Part shown: piece by piece, positions 17,299-26,324 of the stretch
Position numbering within the stretch: the first letter of the stretch is position 1
Layout: each line of letters begins with the position of its first letter
NCBI RefSeq assembly: GCF_007273535.1
Contig: NZ_RIBP01000004.1
Coordinates: forward strand, 1,526,001 to 1,590,000
Direction of reading: 5' to 3'
Source: Niallia circulans
GTDB lineage: Bacteria > Bacillota > Bacilli > Bacillales > Cytobacillaceae
Length of the DNA stretch: 64,000 nt
The notes under the pieces: generated by a model
Seen by the model: only the letters and a program-made list of their open reading frames with translations
The model's database searches: none
Told to the model about the DNA's origin: nothing
Translations under genes and position numbers: made by a program

Positions 17299-17988
17299 TT
17301 GGCTACAACGAAAATAGTTATTATAGATGATCATCAATTGTTCAGGGAAGGTGTTAAGCGAATCCTGGATTTTGAATCAAGCTTTGAGGTTGTCGCAGAA
17401 GGTGATGATGGTTCACAAGCTATCCAATTGGTAGAGCAATATGAGCCGGATGTAACAATCATGGATATTAATATGCCGACAACAAATGGTGTGGAGGCAA
17501 CAAGACAATTGCTGGAGAAATTCCCAGATACAAAGGTTATTATCCTGTCGATTCATGATGATGAAAACTATGTGACACATGCATTGAAAACTGGTGCAAG
17601 CGGCTATCTGTTGAAAGAAATGGATGCAGATGCACTTGTAGAAGCAGTGAAAGTGGTTGCTGATGGCGGATCTTATCTTCATCCGAAAGTAACTCATAAC
17701 CTTGTTAATGAATACCGCAGATTAGCATTGGAAGAGACAGGCGGCGGAGATCATTATGTACAAACAGTTGAAATAAGAAGACCGCTTCATCTTCTGACAC
17801 GTCGTGAGTGCGAAGTGCTGCAGCTTCTTGCAGATGGAAAAAGCAACAGAGGTATTGGAGAAGCCTTGTTCATAAGTGAAAAAACAGTTAAGAACCATGT
17901 CAGCAATATTTTGCAAAAAATGAACGTTAATGACCGTACTCAAGCAGTTGTTGTGGCAATCAAAAACGGTTGGGTAGAAGTACGATAA
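17299..17988 (+). CDS. degU: Two-component response regulator DegU
   Basis: A NarL-type response regulator. The receiver domain (1-120) has VIIDDHQLF, the phosphoryl acceptor D56 in TIMDINMP and K in LLKEMDAD; the C-terminal helix-turn-helix has [17 protein letters not shown] and [15 protein letters not shown] chose the TTG at 17299 because GGGGAGG lies eight bases upstream and the resulting length is 229 residues, the same as B. subtilis DegU; an in-frame GTG at 17275 has no such site. DegU phosphorylation level switches between motility, competence and exoenzyme states, and flagellar, comF and sporulation-linked genes lie directly downstream. Confidence 0.96.
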   Translation: MATTKIVIIDDHQLFREGVKRILDFESSFEVVAEGDDGSQAIQLVEQYEPDVTIMDINMPTTNGVEATRQLLEKFPDTKVIILSIHDDENYVTHALKTGASGYLLKEMDADALVEAVKVVADGGSYLHPKVTHNLVNEYRRLALEETGGGDHYVQTVEIRRPLHLLTRRECEVLQLLADGKSNRGIGEALFISEKTVKNHVSNILQKMNVNDRTQAVVVAIKNGWVEVR

Positions 17989-18016
17989 AAGCTTCCTTAT
18001 GGGGAGCTTTTTTTTT
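17988..18016 (+). terminator. Terminator after degU
   Basis: AAAGCTTCC and GGGGAGCTTT pair over TTAT, followed by a run of T's. Confidence 0.85.
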
Positions 18017-18073
18017 ACCTATTTAAAATAAATGTCGATTTCTGTCCTGAATCATGGGGGAAAACCACATTAT

Positions 18074-18103
18074 TTGTCAAAAAAGTAGCGGAATTAGTAT
18101 AAT
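18074..18103 (+). promoter_or_regulatory. Promoter of the Sda-like small gene
   Basis: TTGTCA (18074-18079), 18 bases, TATAAT (18098-18103). A GGAAT/ATTCC inverted repeat flanks the -10, so a regulator may bind there. It lies about 70 bases before the small ORF. Confidence 0.6.
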
Positions 18104-18170
18104 ATTCCTATGTCCATCAAATGGTGAATAGTGCAGAATATTCATAGATAAAGGGATAGGAGTGTTTGAG

Positions 18171-18302
18171 ATGAGCGGAGTTTGTATTCTTTCAAACGCT
18201 GAACTGATAAAAGCATATCACCTGGCGGTATCTTTAAAGTTGGAGGAAGAATTTATTTCCATGCTATTTGAAGAAGTAAATCGTCGGGAGCTGACTGTTT
18301 AA
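18171..18302 (+). CDS. Sda-like sporulation kinase inhibitor, 43 residues
   Basis: A very short gene with its own promoter and an AGGAG site eight bases before the ATG. The product matches the Sda pattern: LSNAELIKAYHLAVSL, then LEEEFISMLFEEVNRREL, which aligns without gaps to the helical hairpin of B. subtilis Sda (LSDELLIESYFKA, then LNRDFIELIENEIKRRSL). Sda binds the sporulation kinase KinA and blocks its autophosphorylation when DNA replication is disturbed. Here the gene sits between degU and degV, so it may be a paralogue acting on another kinase. The family assignment is by pattern recognition only. Confidence 0.75.
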   Translation: MSGVCILSNAELIKAYHLAVSLKLEEEFISMLFEEVNRRELTV

Positions 18303-18438
18303 TTCTTTCTTAATAGGAATCAGTATAAGATACCTTTTTGACTAGAATAATAAAATTAACCTATATTTGGTGCAAATATTTTGTTTTTTAGTTAAAATAT
18401 ACATACATCTGTATAGATAAGGAAGGTATTATATAAAA

Positions 18439-19278
18439 ATGAAAACAGCTATTGTAACAGATAGTACTGCTTATATAACGAAAGAAGTAAGAGATAAATA
18501 TGATATACATATGATTCCGTTGACAGTTGTTTTTGACAACGAAATTTATGAAGAGGAGGTAGACCTGCAAGCAGGTCAATTCTATGAAGAAGTGAAGTCA
18601 AAAGCACTTCCGACTACCTCTCAGCCGTCAATCGGAAAATTTGCTGAACTGTTCGAGCAGCTTTCAAAGGAATATGATGAAGTAATTAGCATTCATCTAT
18701 CAAGCGGTATTAGCGGAACATACCAGGGAGCAATTACTGCTGGCAATATGGTTGATAATATTAACGTATTTGCTTTTGATACAGAAATAAGCTGCATGGT
18801 CCAAGGGTTTTATGCTATAGAAGCAGCTAAGCTTGCCAACTCGGGCAAAAAGGCAGCAGAAATTATGCCTGTTTTGGAAGAGCTGAAAAAGACAAGCCAT
18901 GCCTACTTCATGGTAGATGATTTAGCCCATTTGCAGCGGGGAGGACGCTTGTCCAGTGCACAAGCATTAATCGGCAGCCTGCTGCAGGTTAAACCACTTT
19001 TACACTTCGCTGATAAGGTAATTGTTCCGTTTGAAAAAATTAGAACAAGAAAAAAAGCGATGAAACGAATTGTTGATTTGCTTGCAGAAGCAACAAACGG
19101 AGAAGACTACCAAGCAGTAATTATTCATGCGAACAGAGAAGAAGAAGCAATCGAATGGAAAGCCGAGCTTGCTGAAAGATTTCCTAATATCGAATTTTCT
19201 ATCAGCTACTTTGGCGCTGTCATCGGTACTCATCTTGGTGAGGGTTCGATGGGGCTTGGCTGGATAAAAAAAATCTAA
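18439..19278 (+). CDS. degV: DegV-family fatty-acid-binding protein
   Basis: A 279-residue EDD/DegV protein of the type that binds a fatty acid between two lobes and, in fatty acid kinase systems, presents it to FakA. It begins MKTAIVTDSTAYI, with the family's TDST motif, followed by PLTVVF, TSQPSIGKF and HLSSGISGTYQGA around the ligand carboxylate site, and HLQRGGRLSSAQALIGSLL near residue 165. AAGGAAGG precedes the ATG. It stands after degSU and an Sda-like gene and ends at a terminator, in the same place as yviA/degV in B. subtilis. Confidence 0.93.
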   Translation: MKTAIVTDSTAYITKEVRDKYDIHMIPLTVVFDNEIYEEEVDLQAGQFYEEVKSKALPTTSQPSIGKFAELFEQLSKEYDEVISIHLSSGISGTYQGAITAGNMVDNINVFAFDTEISCMVQGFYAIEAAKLANSGKKAAEIMPVLEELKKTSHAYFMVDDLAHLQRGGRLSSAQALIGSLLQVKPLLHFADKVIVPFEKIRTRKKAMKRIVDLLAEATNGEDYQAVIIHANREEEAIEWKAELAERFPNIEFSISYFGAVIGTHLGEGSMGLGWIKKI

Positions 19279-19284
19279 ACAATG

Positions 19285-19322
19285 GCCTATCTAATGAAGA
19301 ATTAGATAGGCTCTTATTTTTT
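19285..19322 (+). terminator. Terminator after degV
   Basis: GCCTATCTAAT pairs with ATTAGATAGGC over a five-base loop, then a T-rich tract. Confidence 0.9.
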
Positions 19323-19426
19323 AGAAGGAATGTATAGAATAAATAGAGAAGATAATAGAGGAACATAGAAAAAAGGAAGGAGGAGTAATAAAGCATCATA
19401 CAAGAATGCTATAAGGAGGCTAAAAT

Positions 19427-20926
19427 ATGCTTTTTAGACTTTCACCTGATAACGCACTTCTTCCCACCCTCACCTACAGTCCTGAATTGTCCCGAATAGT
19501 GGACCTCCCTTGCCATCCACATAGGTTATTAAATCCAAATTTCCCCTACAATAAAAAACTTCAATCAGCACTACAAGGCAAAAAAATGGTACTGGAGGAG
19601 ACCACCTTCTCATTAGAAGAAATTCAAACACATTATATGAATGGATATTGCACGTATCAGCCAGCCATAATAAAAAACCGCAAGCAAATAATGTGTGTGC
19701 GTTGTGGAAATAGCCAGCCGGCACTATTTGCGTCCTTCCATTGCGCACGGTGCAGGCGGAAATGTACCTATTGCCGTAATTGTGTCATGATGGGCAGACT
19801 TTCCGAATGCACCCCTCTTATAAGCTGGGCAGGCCCAGATGCACCAATACCTGCATGCAGGCTCAACTGGCAAGGAACACTTTCGCCAGGGCAGCAGCTG
19901 GCTTCCGAAAAGATTGTAACAGCAGTCGAACAAAATTTGGAGATGCTGGTCTGGGCAGTCTGTGGAGCAGGGAAAACAGAGCTTTTATTTAAAGGTATTG
20001 AACGGGCACTCCAGTTGGGAAAGAGGGTGTGTATTGCCACCCCAAGAACAGATGTTGTGCTTGAACTGGCACCGAGACTGCAGCAGGTTTTTCCTGATAT
20101 AAATGTAATCGCAATATATGGAGGCAGCGAGGATAAGCTGACATACAGCCCTCTTTTCATTAGCACAACACATCAGCTTTATCGCTTCGAGAAGGCATTT
20201 GATCTTGTTATCCTTGATGAGATGGATGCATTTCCATATTCAGCAGATAAAACGCTTCAGTATGCTGTGAGGAAAGCAAGAAAACAAAATTCTTCCATGA
20301 TATATTTAACAGCTACTCCCAACAAAAGCTGGCAACGAAAATGCCAAGATAACAAAATTAACTTTGTCACAATACCGGCACGGTTTCATCAGCATCCACT
20401 TCCCGTCCCGCACTTTGTTTGGTGTGGAAATTGGGAGAAGCAGCTCCAACGAGATAAACTGCCATCCGCGCTGTTAACTTGGTTGAAGAACAGATTAATC
20501 ACGGATAGGCAGGTTTTATTGTTTGTACCAAAAATCGCTTATTTACAAAAGGTTATGTCAATATTGAGACAGCTGAACAGCAATATTGAATCAGTTTATG
20601 CTGCAGATCCCATGAGGATGGAAAAGGTGAAAAGGATGAGGAATAAAGAAATAAAGCTCCTGATAACTACGACGATTTTGGAAAGAGGTGTTACTTTTCC
20701 TAATATTGATGTTGCTGTGTTAGGTGCAGAAGATGCTGTGTTTACTGCAAGTGCACTTATTCAAATTGCCGGCAGAGCAGGGCGAAGCGCTCAAAATCCA
20801 TTTGGTGACGTCGCTTTTTTTCATTACGGAAAAACAGAAAGCATGGTAGAGGCAAGACAGCAGATTATTAACAGTAATGAGGAAGCAGCAAAAAAAGGCA
20901 TGCTTCTGCCTGGTACAGGAGGATAA
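19427..20926 (+). CDS. comFA: ComFA, DNA-translocating ATPase for natural transformation
   Basis: A 499-residue superfamily 2 helicase-like ATPase that helps pull single-stranded DNA into the cell. A zinc-finger region at about residues 89-124 has paired cysteines (CVRCGN, CARC, CTYCRNC). Walker A is VCGAGKTEL (about 178-186), Walker B is LVILDEMDAF, motif III is YLTATPN, and the C-terminal helicase part has TTTILERGVTFPN and QIAGRAGRS. A perfect AAGGAGG precedes the ATG. It is followed two bases later by comFC; the small comFB that lies between them in B. subtilis is missing. I found no clear ComK box upstream. Confidence 0.94.
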   Translation: MLFRLSPDNALLPTLTYSPELSRIVDLPCHPHRLLNPNFPYNKKLQSALQGKKMVLEETTFSLEEIQTHYMNGYCTYQPAIIKNRKQIMCVRCGNSQPALFASFHCARCRRKCTYCRNCVMMGRLSECTPLISWAGPDAPIPACRLNWQGTLSPGQQLASEKIVTAVEQNLEMLVWAVCGAGKTELLFKGIERALQLGKRVCIATPRTDVVLELAPRLQQVFPDINVIAIYGGSEDKLTYSPLFISTTHQLYRFEKAFDLVILDEMDAFPYSADKTLQYAVRKARKQNSSMIYLTATPNKSWQRKCQDNKINFVTIPARFHQHPLPVPHFVWCGNWEKQLQRDKLPSALLTWLKNRLITDRQVLLFVPKIAYLQKVMSILRQLNSNIESVYAADPMRMEKVKRMRNKEIKLLITTTILERGVTFPNIDVAVLGAEDAVFTASALIQIAGRAGRSAQNPFGDVAFFHYGKTESMVEARQQIINSNEEAAKKGMLLPGTGG

Positions 20927-20928
20927 CA

Positions 20929-21621
20929 ATGAATTGCACGTTTTGCTTAACCTCACTACGGCCAGTCTTAGATTGGACTTATTTGTTTCAGAAACAAAAG
21001 ACATTCTTATTATGTGAGGACTGTAATAGCAAATTAGAGATAATTGAAGGTGAACGATGTACCATGTGCTGTCGTCCTTTTGCGTTAGTTGATGCACGCT
21101 ACAAAAAAGGGGATGTTTGTCTTGATTGCTATAAATGGGAAAACAACCCGAGTTGGAAAGGCGTGCTGGACGGAAACACCTCTATTTTTCGTTATAATGA
21201 TTTTTTGAAAGAGAAGATTGCGCAGTTTAAATATCGAGGAGATCATCAAGTTGCAGGTGCTTTTGCTGAATATTTTCCGAAAGCGTTGGTGAAAGGAAAG
21301 CTTATTACTCCTATTCCATTAAGTGCTGAAAGATTGTACGAAAGGGGCTTTAATCAGGCAGAAGCAATTCTTGAGTATGCTCAAATAAAGAATAAACAGC
21401 TTTTAACCAGAACCCATGGTGAAAAACAGTCTAAGAAAGAACGGCAGGCTCGATTGGAAAATACTGCTGCATTCTCAGCGACAATTAATACTGGTTGTAA
21501 TGCTCAACATGTTCTGCTGGTTGACGATATATATACTACAGGTGCAACAGTAAGGCAGGCAGCGAAGGTATTAAAGGCCGCAGGAGCAAGTACAGTTTAT
21601 TCCTTTACTATTGCAAGATGA
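20929..21621 (+). CDS. comFC: ComFC, phosphoribosyltransferase-like competence protein
   Basis: A 230-residue protein of the ComFC/GntX family needed for efficient transformation. The N-terminal zinc site uses cysteine pairs (NCTFC, LCEDCN, CTMC, CLDCY). The C-terminal half is a phosphoribosyltransferase fold with the PRPP loop VLLVDDIYTTGATV and a PLSAERLYERGFNQ block. The start codon lies two bases after the comFA stop with AGGAGG inside the end of comFA, so the two are cotranslated. yvyF follows. Confidence 0.93.
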   Translation: MNCTFCLTSLRPVLDWTYLFQKQKTFLLCEDCNSKLEIIEGERCTMCCRPFALVDARYKKGDVCLDCYKWENNPSWKGVLDGNTSIFRYNDFLKEKIAQFKYRGDHQVAGAFAEYFPKALVKGKLITPIPLSAERLYERGFNQAEAILEYAQIKNKQLLTRTHGEKQSKKERQARLENTAAFSATINTGCNAQHVLLVDDIYTTGATVRQAAKVLKAAGASTVYSFTIAR

Positions 21622-21647
21622 AGATTACTAATGGAGGGAAAGAAACA

Positions 21648-22046
21648 ATGGCTGATTTAGCTAATTGTCCTAAGTGTGGGGACATTTATGTTGTAAATAA
21701 TCTTAGGGATATTTGCCCTAAGTGCTATAAAAAAGAAGAAGAGGATTACGAGAAGGTATATCAATTCATTCGTAAGAAGCAAAACAGAACAGCACCGATG
21801 GAGCAAGTCGTAGCAAATACTGGTGTGGAAAAATCGTTAATATATAAATGGATAAAAAAAGGCCGAATTAAGCTGTCCCAATTTCCAAACCTAGGATATC
21901 CTTGTGCAAAATGTGGTACTCAAATTAGAGAAGGTAAGCTTTGTACAAGCTGTTTATCGAGCCTTCAGGGGGATATAAAGAATTTAGAGGTAGAAGAAGA
22001 ACGGAAGAGGCAGGCAAAATCGTCCACTTATTTGTCAGGCAAATAA
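21648..22046 (+). CDS. yvyF: YvyF-like flagellar-operon protein (zinc ribbon)
   Basis: A 132-residue protein of the conserved flagellar-operon family found between comFC and flgM. It has a zinc ribbon at each end (CPKCGD and CPKC near the start; CAKCGT and CTSC near the end) with a helix-turn-helix-like middle (MEQVVANTGVEKSLIYKWIKK). I chose ATG 21648 for its GGAGGG site nine bases upstream; the frame also opens at an ATG overlapping the comFC stop. Its role is not established; DNA or RNA binding is a guess from the domain shape. Confidence 0.85.
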   Translation: MADLANCPKCGDIYVVNNLRDICPKCYKKEEEDYEKVYQFIRKKQNRTAPMEQVVANTGVEKSLIYKWIKKGRIKLSQFPNLGYPCAKCGTQIREGKLCTSCLSSLQGDIKNLEVEEERKRQAKSSTYLSGK

Positions 22047-22065
22047 TTTGAGTGTGAACCTAATG

Positions 22066-22093
22066 ATCTGGGGCTGTGCTTGACAGCCCAGAT
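22066..22093 (+). terminator. Hairpin after yvyF, possible weak terminator
   Basis: ATCTGGG-GCTGT pairs with ACAGC-CCAGAT over a short loop. There is no T-run after it, so it may be an RNA-stabilising or Rho-independent-like pause structure and not a full terminator. Confidence 0.4.
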
Positions 22094-22231
22094 GACACTG
22101 CTTTCCTTCTGCTTATATCTCCAGGAAACAAGCCTCACGACACGATTTCTTCAATATAGTAAAATACTCTTGGTTTTTTAGTTTTAAATTAGTCTTTTTG
22201 GCGCATTTTAAGAAAAAGCGAAGGAAATGTT

Positions 22232-22258
22232 TAAATAAAACGCTAATCATCCGATACT
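22232..22258 (+). promoter_or_regulatory. Sigma-D promoter for flgM
   Basis: TAAA (22232-22235), 14 bases, TCCGATAC (22250-22257), about 47 bases before flgM. FlgM is the anti-sigma-D factor, so this would be the usual negative feedback loop. Confidence 0.7.
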
Positions 22259-22304
22259 AGAGGTAGAGCTTTTCTGTACGGAAAAAAGAAAGCGAGGAAT
22301 AACG

Positions 22305-22583
22305 ATGAAAATTAATAATTATGGAACACAAGGAATTAACCCATACAAAAAACAAGTCAATAAAATAGATCAAGTAAAATCAGAGGCAGTAAGGGGAACA
22401 GATAAAATTGAAATCTCTTCTGCAGCTAAAGAGCTTCAGCAAGTGACACAAGTGTCACAAGCGAGAACTGAAAAAATTGAAGCACTTAAAAAGGAAATTC
22501 AAAATGGCACATATCAAGTCCGTGCAGAAGATGTTGCGAGCAGCATCGTGAATTTCTATGCGAAAAATAATCAGGCTAACTAA
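22305..22583 (+). CDS. flgM: Anti-sigma-D factor FlgM
   Basis: A 92-residue FlgM that holds the flagellar sigma factor inactive until the hook is complete and FlgM is secreted. The N-terminal half is polar and likely disordered. The C-terminal half has the conserved sigma-binding pattern DKIEISSAAKEL, then IEALKKEIQNGTYQV, then AEDVASSIVNFY. AGCGAGGA precedes the ATG. It heads the run flgM-flgN-flgK-flgL. Confidence 0.95.
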   Translation: MKINNYGTQGINPYKKQVNKIDQVKSEAVRGTDKIEISSAAKELQQVTQVSQARTEKIEALKKEIQNGTYQVRAEDVASSIVNFYAKNNQAN

Positions 22584-22604
22584 TTTTTAAAAGGAGGGTC
22601 TCTA

Positions 22605-23102
22605 ATGTCTGCGTCCTTATTGATTGAAGTGCTGGAAGAGCTCGTCAACTCCCATGCAAAGCTGTATGAGGTGGCGAAAAACAAAACAGAGATCATAAAG
22701 AAGGGGGATATTGAGTCCCTTCAGCAAGTGATGAAAGATGAGCAAGCGCAAGTCATGAGCATTCAAAAGCTGGAAGCGGCAAGAATGGAAGTTTGCCGGA
22801 ACATTGTCAAGACCGTTCACAATCCTACCATTTCAGATTGCTTGGAGCTGCTGCAGCCAGCAGATGCCAAGCGAGCAGGGGAAATAGCAGATAAGCTGCG
22901 CAGCATCATAAGTGATTTAAAAGATGCGAATACGTTGAATCAGCAGCTGTTAAGACAATCAATGCAATTTGTAAATGTATCATTAAGCTTGTTAAAACCA
23001 ACAAAGCAAAGCCTAAACTACGGAAAACCGGTAAATGGAAACACTGTACAAACAGACAGCATCGGAAAAACATCAAGCAGTCTTTTAAATATGAAAGCAT
23101 AA
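22605..23102 (+). CDS. flgN: Flagellar export chaperone FlgN
   Basis: A 165-residue, mainly helical protein that binds the hook-filament junction proteins FlgK and FlgL before export. It shows the FlgN pattern: LIEVLEELVNSHAKLYEVAKNKTEIIK near the start in two stretches, and a C-terminal amphipathic helix (LNQQLLRQSMQFVNVSLSLL) as in YvyG of B. subtilis. AAAGGAGGG precedes the ATG. It is spaced 21 bases from flgM and 12 from flgK. Confidence 0.9.
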   Translation: MSASLLIEVLEELVNSHAKLYEVAKNKTEIIKKGDIESLQQVMKDEQAQVMSIQKLEAARMEVCRNIVKTVHNPTISDCLELLQPADAKRAGEIADKLRSIISDLKDANTLNQQLLRQSMQFVNVSLSLLKPTKQSLNYGKPVNGNTVQTDSIGKTSSSLLNMKA

Positions 23103-23114
23103 TGGAGGATAATT

Positions 23115-24677
23115 ATGGGATCAACCTTTATGGGGCTTGAAACAGCCAGAAGAGGGCTAGTCGCACAGCAAAGTGCACTTTATACAACAGGAAATAACAT
23201 TTCAAATGCTAATACACTTGGCTACACTCGTCAAAGAGTTGACTTAGAGCAAGCTCAAAGCTTTCCAGGAGTGGGACAAAATGCTCCGAGAATTGCCGGG
23301 CAATTAGGGACAGGCGTTGTTGCAGGTTCTGTAAACAGAATCAGAGACAGCTTCCTTGATACACAATACCGCTCAGAGTCAAGCAAGCTTGGTTATTGGG
23401 AGAATCGTTCAGCAGCATTAAGTAACCTAGAGACGATTATGAATGAACCATCTGATTCTGGTCTGTCTACTTCGATGGATTCTTTTTGGGAGTCATTGCA
23501 GGATTTAGCAACAGACCCACAGAACTCAGGGGCACGTGCTGTTGTGCGTCAGCGTGGGATTGCCGTTTCTGAAACATTTAACTATTTATATAAAACAGTA
23601 GCAGCAGAAAAAAGTGATGCGAAAAATGAACTTGGTGTTGCGGAAAAGGCCGTTAATACAATTCTTAGCCAGCTTGACCAGGTTAACAAACAAATTGGTA
23701 GTGTGGAGCCAAATGGCTACTTGCCGAATGATTTATATGATCAAAGGGACAGCTTGCTTGATGAACTTTCTTCATATGCAAACATTAAAGTCTCATATGA
23801 AGCATCTGGCGGCCACTCACTTGCACAAGCTGAAGGAAAAGCAATTGTTACGCTTGTTGATGATAAAGGCAACTCATTAGGAACATTGGTAGATAAAAAT
23901 GGTTATAACACTTTTAAGGTGAACAGCAATGCTGATGACAGTGCTGTCAAAAGCATAACAATCGGAGATAACGAGATTAATATAAATGACTATGAATCTA
24001 CTGGAAAATTAAAGAGTATTGTAGAAGCATATGGTTATGAAGATGCAGATGGTAATAAAGCTGGAATATATAATGATATGCTGACAGAATTAGATAATTT
24101 AGCATACACATTTGCGACAAAATTCAATGAGGTTCACCAACAAGGGATGAGCCCGAACGAAATTAAAGCAGGCGAAAACCAGTCTATATCCTTTTTTGCT
24201 GACGCAGAAAGTGCGGATGGTTCGATTACAGATCGAAGTGGCTTTGCAAGCAGAATATCGATTTCCGCTAGCATTGAGAGCAGCTTAGATAATATTGCGA
24301 ATGCTGATCCTGGTACAGATCCAACGAAAGCGACACTCGGGGATGCGACAATTGTGAGCAAGTTGGCTGACATCATTAACCAAAGCTACGATTATGGAAA
24401 CAATTCGCAGACTTCTAATTTCCGTAACTATTACGAGGGTGTAATCGGAAGTATGGCAGTTAGTGCACAAGAAGCAGAAAAGATGACTTCCAATGCGACA
24501 ACATTACAGCAGACTGTTGAAAACAAACGACTGAGTACAAGTGCTGTTTCTTTGGATGAAGAAATGACGAATATGATTCAATTCCAGCAGGCTTATAATG
24601 CTGCTGCAAGAATGATTTCTTTAACGGATGAACTTTTAGATACGATAATAAACGGCATGGGTGTCGGAGGGAGATAG
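23115..24677 (+). CDS. flgK: Hook-filament junction protein 1 (FlgK)
   Basis: FlgK is the first junction protein between hook and filament, exported by the flagellar type III system. The 520-residue protein has the D0 helices at both ends: FMGLETARRGLVAQQSAL with NNISNANTLGYTRQRV near the start and NMIQFQQAYNAAARMI near the end. The middle D2-like region is variable. TGGAGG precedes the ATG by eight bases. flgL follows after 11 bases. Confidence 0.95.
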   Translation: MGSTFMGLETARRGLVAQQSALYTTGNNISNANTLGYTRQRVDLEQAQSFPGVGQNAPRIAGQLGTGVVAGSVNRIRDSFLDTQYRSESSKLGYWENRSAALSNLETIMNEPSDSGLSTSMDSFWESLQDLATDPQNSGARAVVRQRGIAVSETFNYLYKTVAAEKSDAKNELGVAEKAVNTILSQLDQVNKQIGSVEPNGYLPNDLYDQRDSLLDELSSYANIKVSYEASGGHSLAQAEGKAIVTLVDDKGNSLGTLVDKNGYNTFKVNSNADDSAVKSITIGDNEININDYESTGKLKSIVEAYGYEDADGNKAGIYNDMLTELDNLAYTFATKFNEVHQQGMSPNEIKAGENQSISFFADAESADGSITDRSGFASRISISASIESSLDNIANADPGTDPTKATLGDATIVSKLADIINQSYDYGNNSQTSNFRNYYEGVIGSMAVSAQEAEKMTSNATTLQQTVENKRLSTSAVSLDEEMTNMIQFQQAYNAAARMISLTDELLDTIINGMGVGGR

Positions 24678-24688
24678 GTGATTAAGCA

Positions 24689-25576
24689 ATGCGCGTAACA
24701 CAATCAATGCTTTCAGCAAACAGCTTGCGTAATATTAGCAGCAGCTATAATAAGCTGAACCAATTATCTAACCAAGTACAAACAGGGAAAAAAATCACAA
24801 AACCGTCAGATGATCCAGTTGTAGCGATGAAGGGAATGTACTATCGGTCCAGTCTGTCAGAGGTAGAGCAATATAAACGTAACCTTTCAGAGCTGTACCT
24901 GTGGATGGATAACTCAGAGTCTTCAATGAACCAGGCTAGTTCTGGATTAGACCGTGTCAGAGAATTGCTTCTTCAAGGGAAAACAGATACGAACGGCAAG
25001 GATGAAAGAAATGCTATCGCTGAGGAAATCAATCAAATTAAAGAAGATTTGGTAAATGTGGCTAACACGAAGGTGAATGGAAAGTATCTTTTTCATGGTA
25101 CTGATGTTTCTAATCCACCTGTAACAGCAGGAGATCCACCACAAGTCGCAGCGAACTTAACAGATGGTTCTATAGACAGTTATAAAGTAGAGGTTTCAAG
25201 TGGTGTCTCTATGAAGGCAAACGTGAACCCTGCAACATTCAATCAAGAGATGTTTGATGTTGTCCAAGAAATCCAAGACAAAATGGCAAACAACGATAGT
25301 ACTGGTTTGGATGATTTGCTGACAAGACTTGATTCTGTCATGAATTCTTTATCAAGTGAAAAGTCAGAGCTTGGCGCGAGATATAACCGGTTAGAAATGG
25401 TTGAATCAAGAATTGATGCACAGGAAATCCTTGCGAACAAGGTTCTTTCAGACAATGAAGATGTTGATATGGAAGTTGCCATCACTAACCTGTCTGTGCA
25501 GCAAAGTGTTCATAATGCTTCATTGAGTGTAGGAGCAAAAATCATTCAAACGTCATTGATTGACTTCTTGAAATGA
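24689..25576 (+). CDS. flgL: Hook-filament junction protein 3 (FlgL)
   Basis: A 295-residue FlgL, the adaptor between FlgK and the flagellin filament. Flagellin-like D0/D1 ends are clear: MRVTQSMLSANSLRNI and GKKITKPSDDPVVAMKGMYYRS at the start, and EVAITNLSVQQSVHNASLSVG at the end. The middle part has NVANTKVNGKYLFHGT. An AGATAGGTGA site lies before the ATG. After this gene comes a terminator-like hairpin before the DUF6470-type gene. Confidence 0.95.
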   Translation: MRVTQSMLSANSLRNISSSYNKLNQLSNQVQTGKKITKPSDDPVVAMKGMYYRSSLSEVEQYKRNLSELYLWMDNSESSMNQASSGLDRVRELLLQGKTDTNGKDERNAIAEEINQIKEDLVNVANTKVNGKYLFHGTDVSNPPVTAGDPPQVAANLTDGSIDSYKVEVSSGVSMKANVNPATFNQEMFDVVQEIQDKMANNDSTGLDDLLTRLDSVMNSLSSEKSELGARYNRLEMVESRIDAQEILANKVLSDNEDVDMEVAITNLSVQQSVHNASLSVGAKIIQTSLIDFLK

Positions 25577-25668
25577 TGTAACCAAGTTCCTTCATTATTC
25601 AGGCTGATGAGCTCATTTTGACCATATTATCTATGGTAAATATCACCTGAATATTAGGAGAAACAGCG

Positions 25669-25698
25669 AAGCTATTCTGAAAGGAATAGCTTTTTTTT
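25669..25698 (+). terminator. Terminator or attenuator after flgL
   Basis: AAGCTATTC pairs with GAATAGCTT over a six-base loop, then eight T's, only about 20 bases before the next start codon. It would partly separate flgM-flgL from the fliW-csrA group. Confidence 0.8.
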
Positions 25699-25719
25699 AT
25701 AGAAAGGAGCGTGTTATGT

Positions 25720-26310
25720 ATGCAAATTCCGCAAATTAGAATAGATTCAACTCCTGGTAAGCTTGGACTGACAATACTCCAACCACAAGTTTCTATGGAG
25801 CAAAGGCCTGCTGATTTGCATATTGAGCAACCGGAGGCGATTCTGACTATCGACAAAAAGGCGGCGACTTTAACAATTGATCAAACAGAAGCGAGAGCAT
25901 ATGAAGGAATGAAAACAAGAGAAAGATTCATTGATGATTATGTGCGAAAAGGCCGCCAAGAATGGCTGAAGGGGATTGCAAGGCGAGTGCAGGAAGCAGA
26001 CCAGCTTGGAGCAATCCAGAATAATGGCAAGCCAATCCAAGCGATAGCTAAGCGGAATAGCGAAGGTCCTCAGAAGGAGTTTGGGCTCGGCTGGATACCT
26101 CCGGCAAACAGTGTCAAAATTAACTATGATCCCGGCTATGTAAAAACAAATGTTGAAACTCGTGATCCAATTATTGAAGTGAACCAAAACAAGCCAATAA
26201 TTGACTATACGCCTGGTAAGGTCATTACAGATTTGGTTCAATATCCAAGTTTAGAAATTCATTTTGAAAATTTAAAGTCCAATGGGGTAAACTATCAACA
26301 ATCAAACTAA
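25720..26310 (+). CDS. yviE: YviE-like (DUF6470-type) flagellar-locus protein
   Basis: A 196-residue protein in the position of B. subtilis yviE, between flgL and fliW. It starts MQIPQIRIDSTPGKLGLT and is built from repeated beta-strand units of the form (L/T)xI(D/E)QxxA, for example DLHIEQPEAILTIDKKAATL and TLTIDQTEARAY, with a helical basic middle. I chose ATG 25720 because AAAGGAGC lies about ten bases upstream; a GTG at 25711 is too close. No enzymatic motif is visible. Its position suggests a flagellar export or assembly role, which is inference. Confidence 0.8.
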   Translation: MQIPQIRIDSTPGKLGLTILQPQVSMEQRPADLHIEQPEAILTIDKKAATLTIDQTEARAYEGMKTRERFIDDYVRKGRQEWLKGIARRVQEADQLGAIQNNGKPIQAIAKRNSEGPQKEFGLGWIPPANSVKINYDPGYVKTNVETRDPIIEVNQNKPIIDYTPGKVITDLVQYPSLEIHFENLKSNGVNYQQSN

Positions 26311-26324
26311 AAGGACTGATGTAA

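Noticed and set aside
19470..20173. Several minus-strand frames inside comFA
   Set aside because: They overlap a well-supported comFA with intact helicase motifs and have no start signals of their own.
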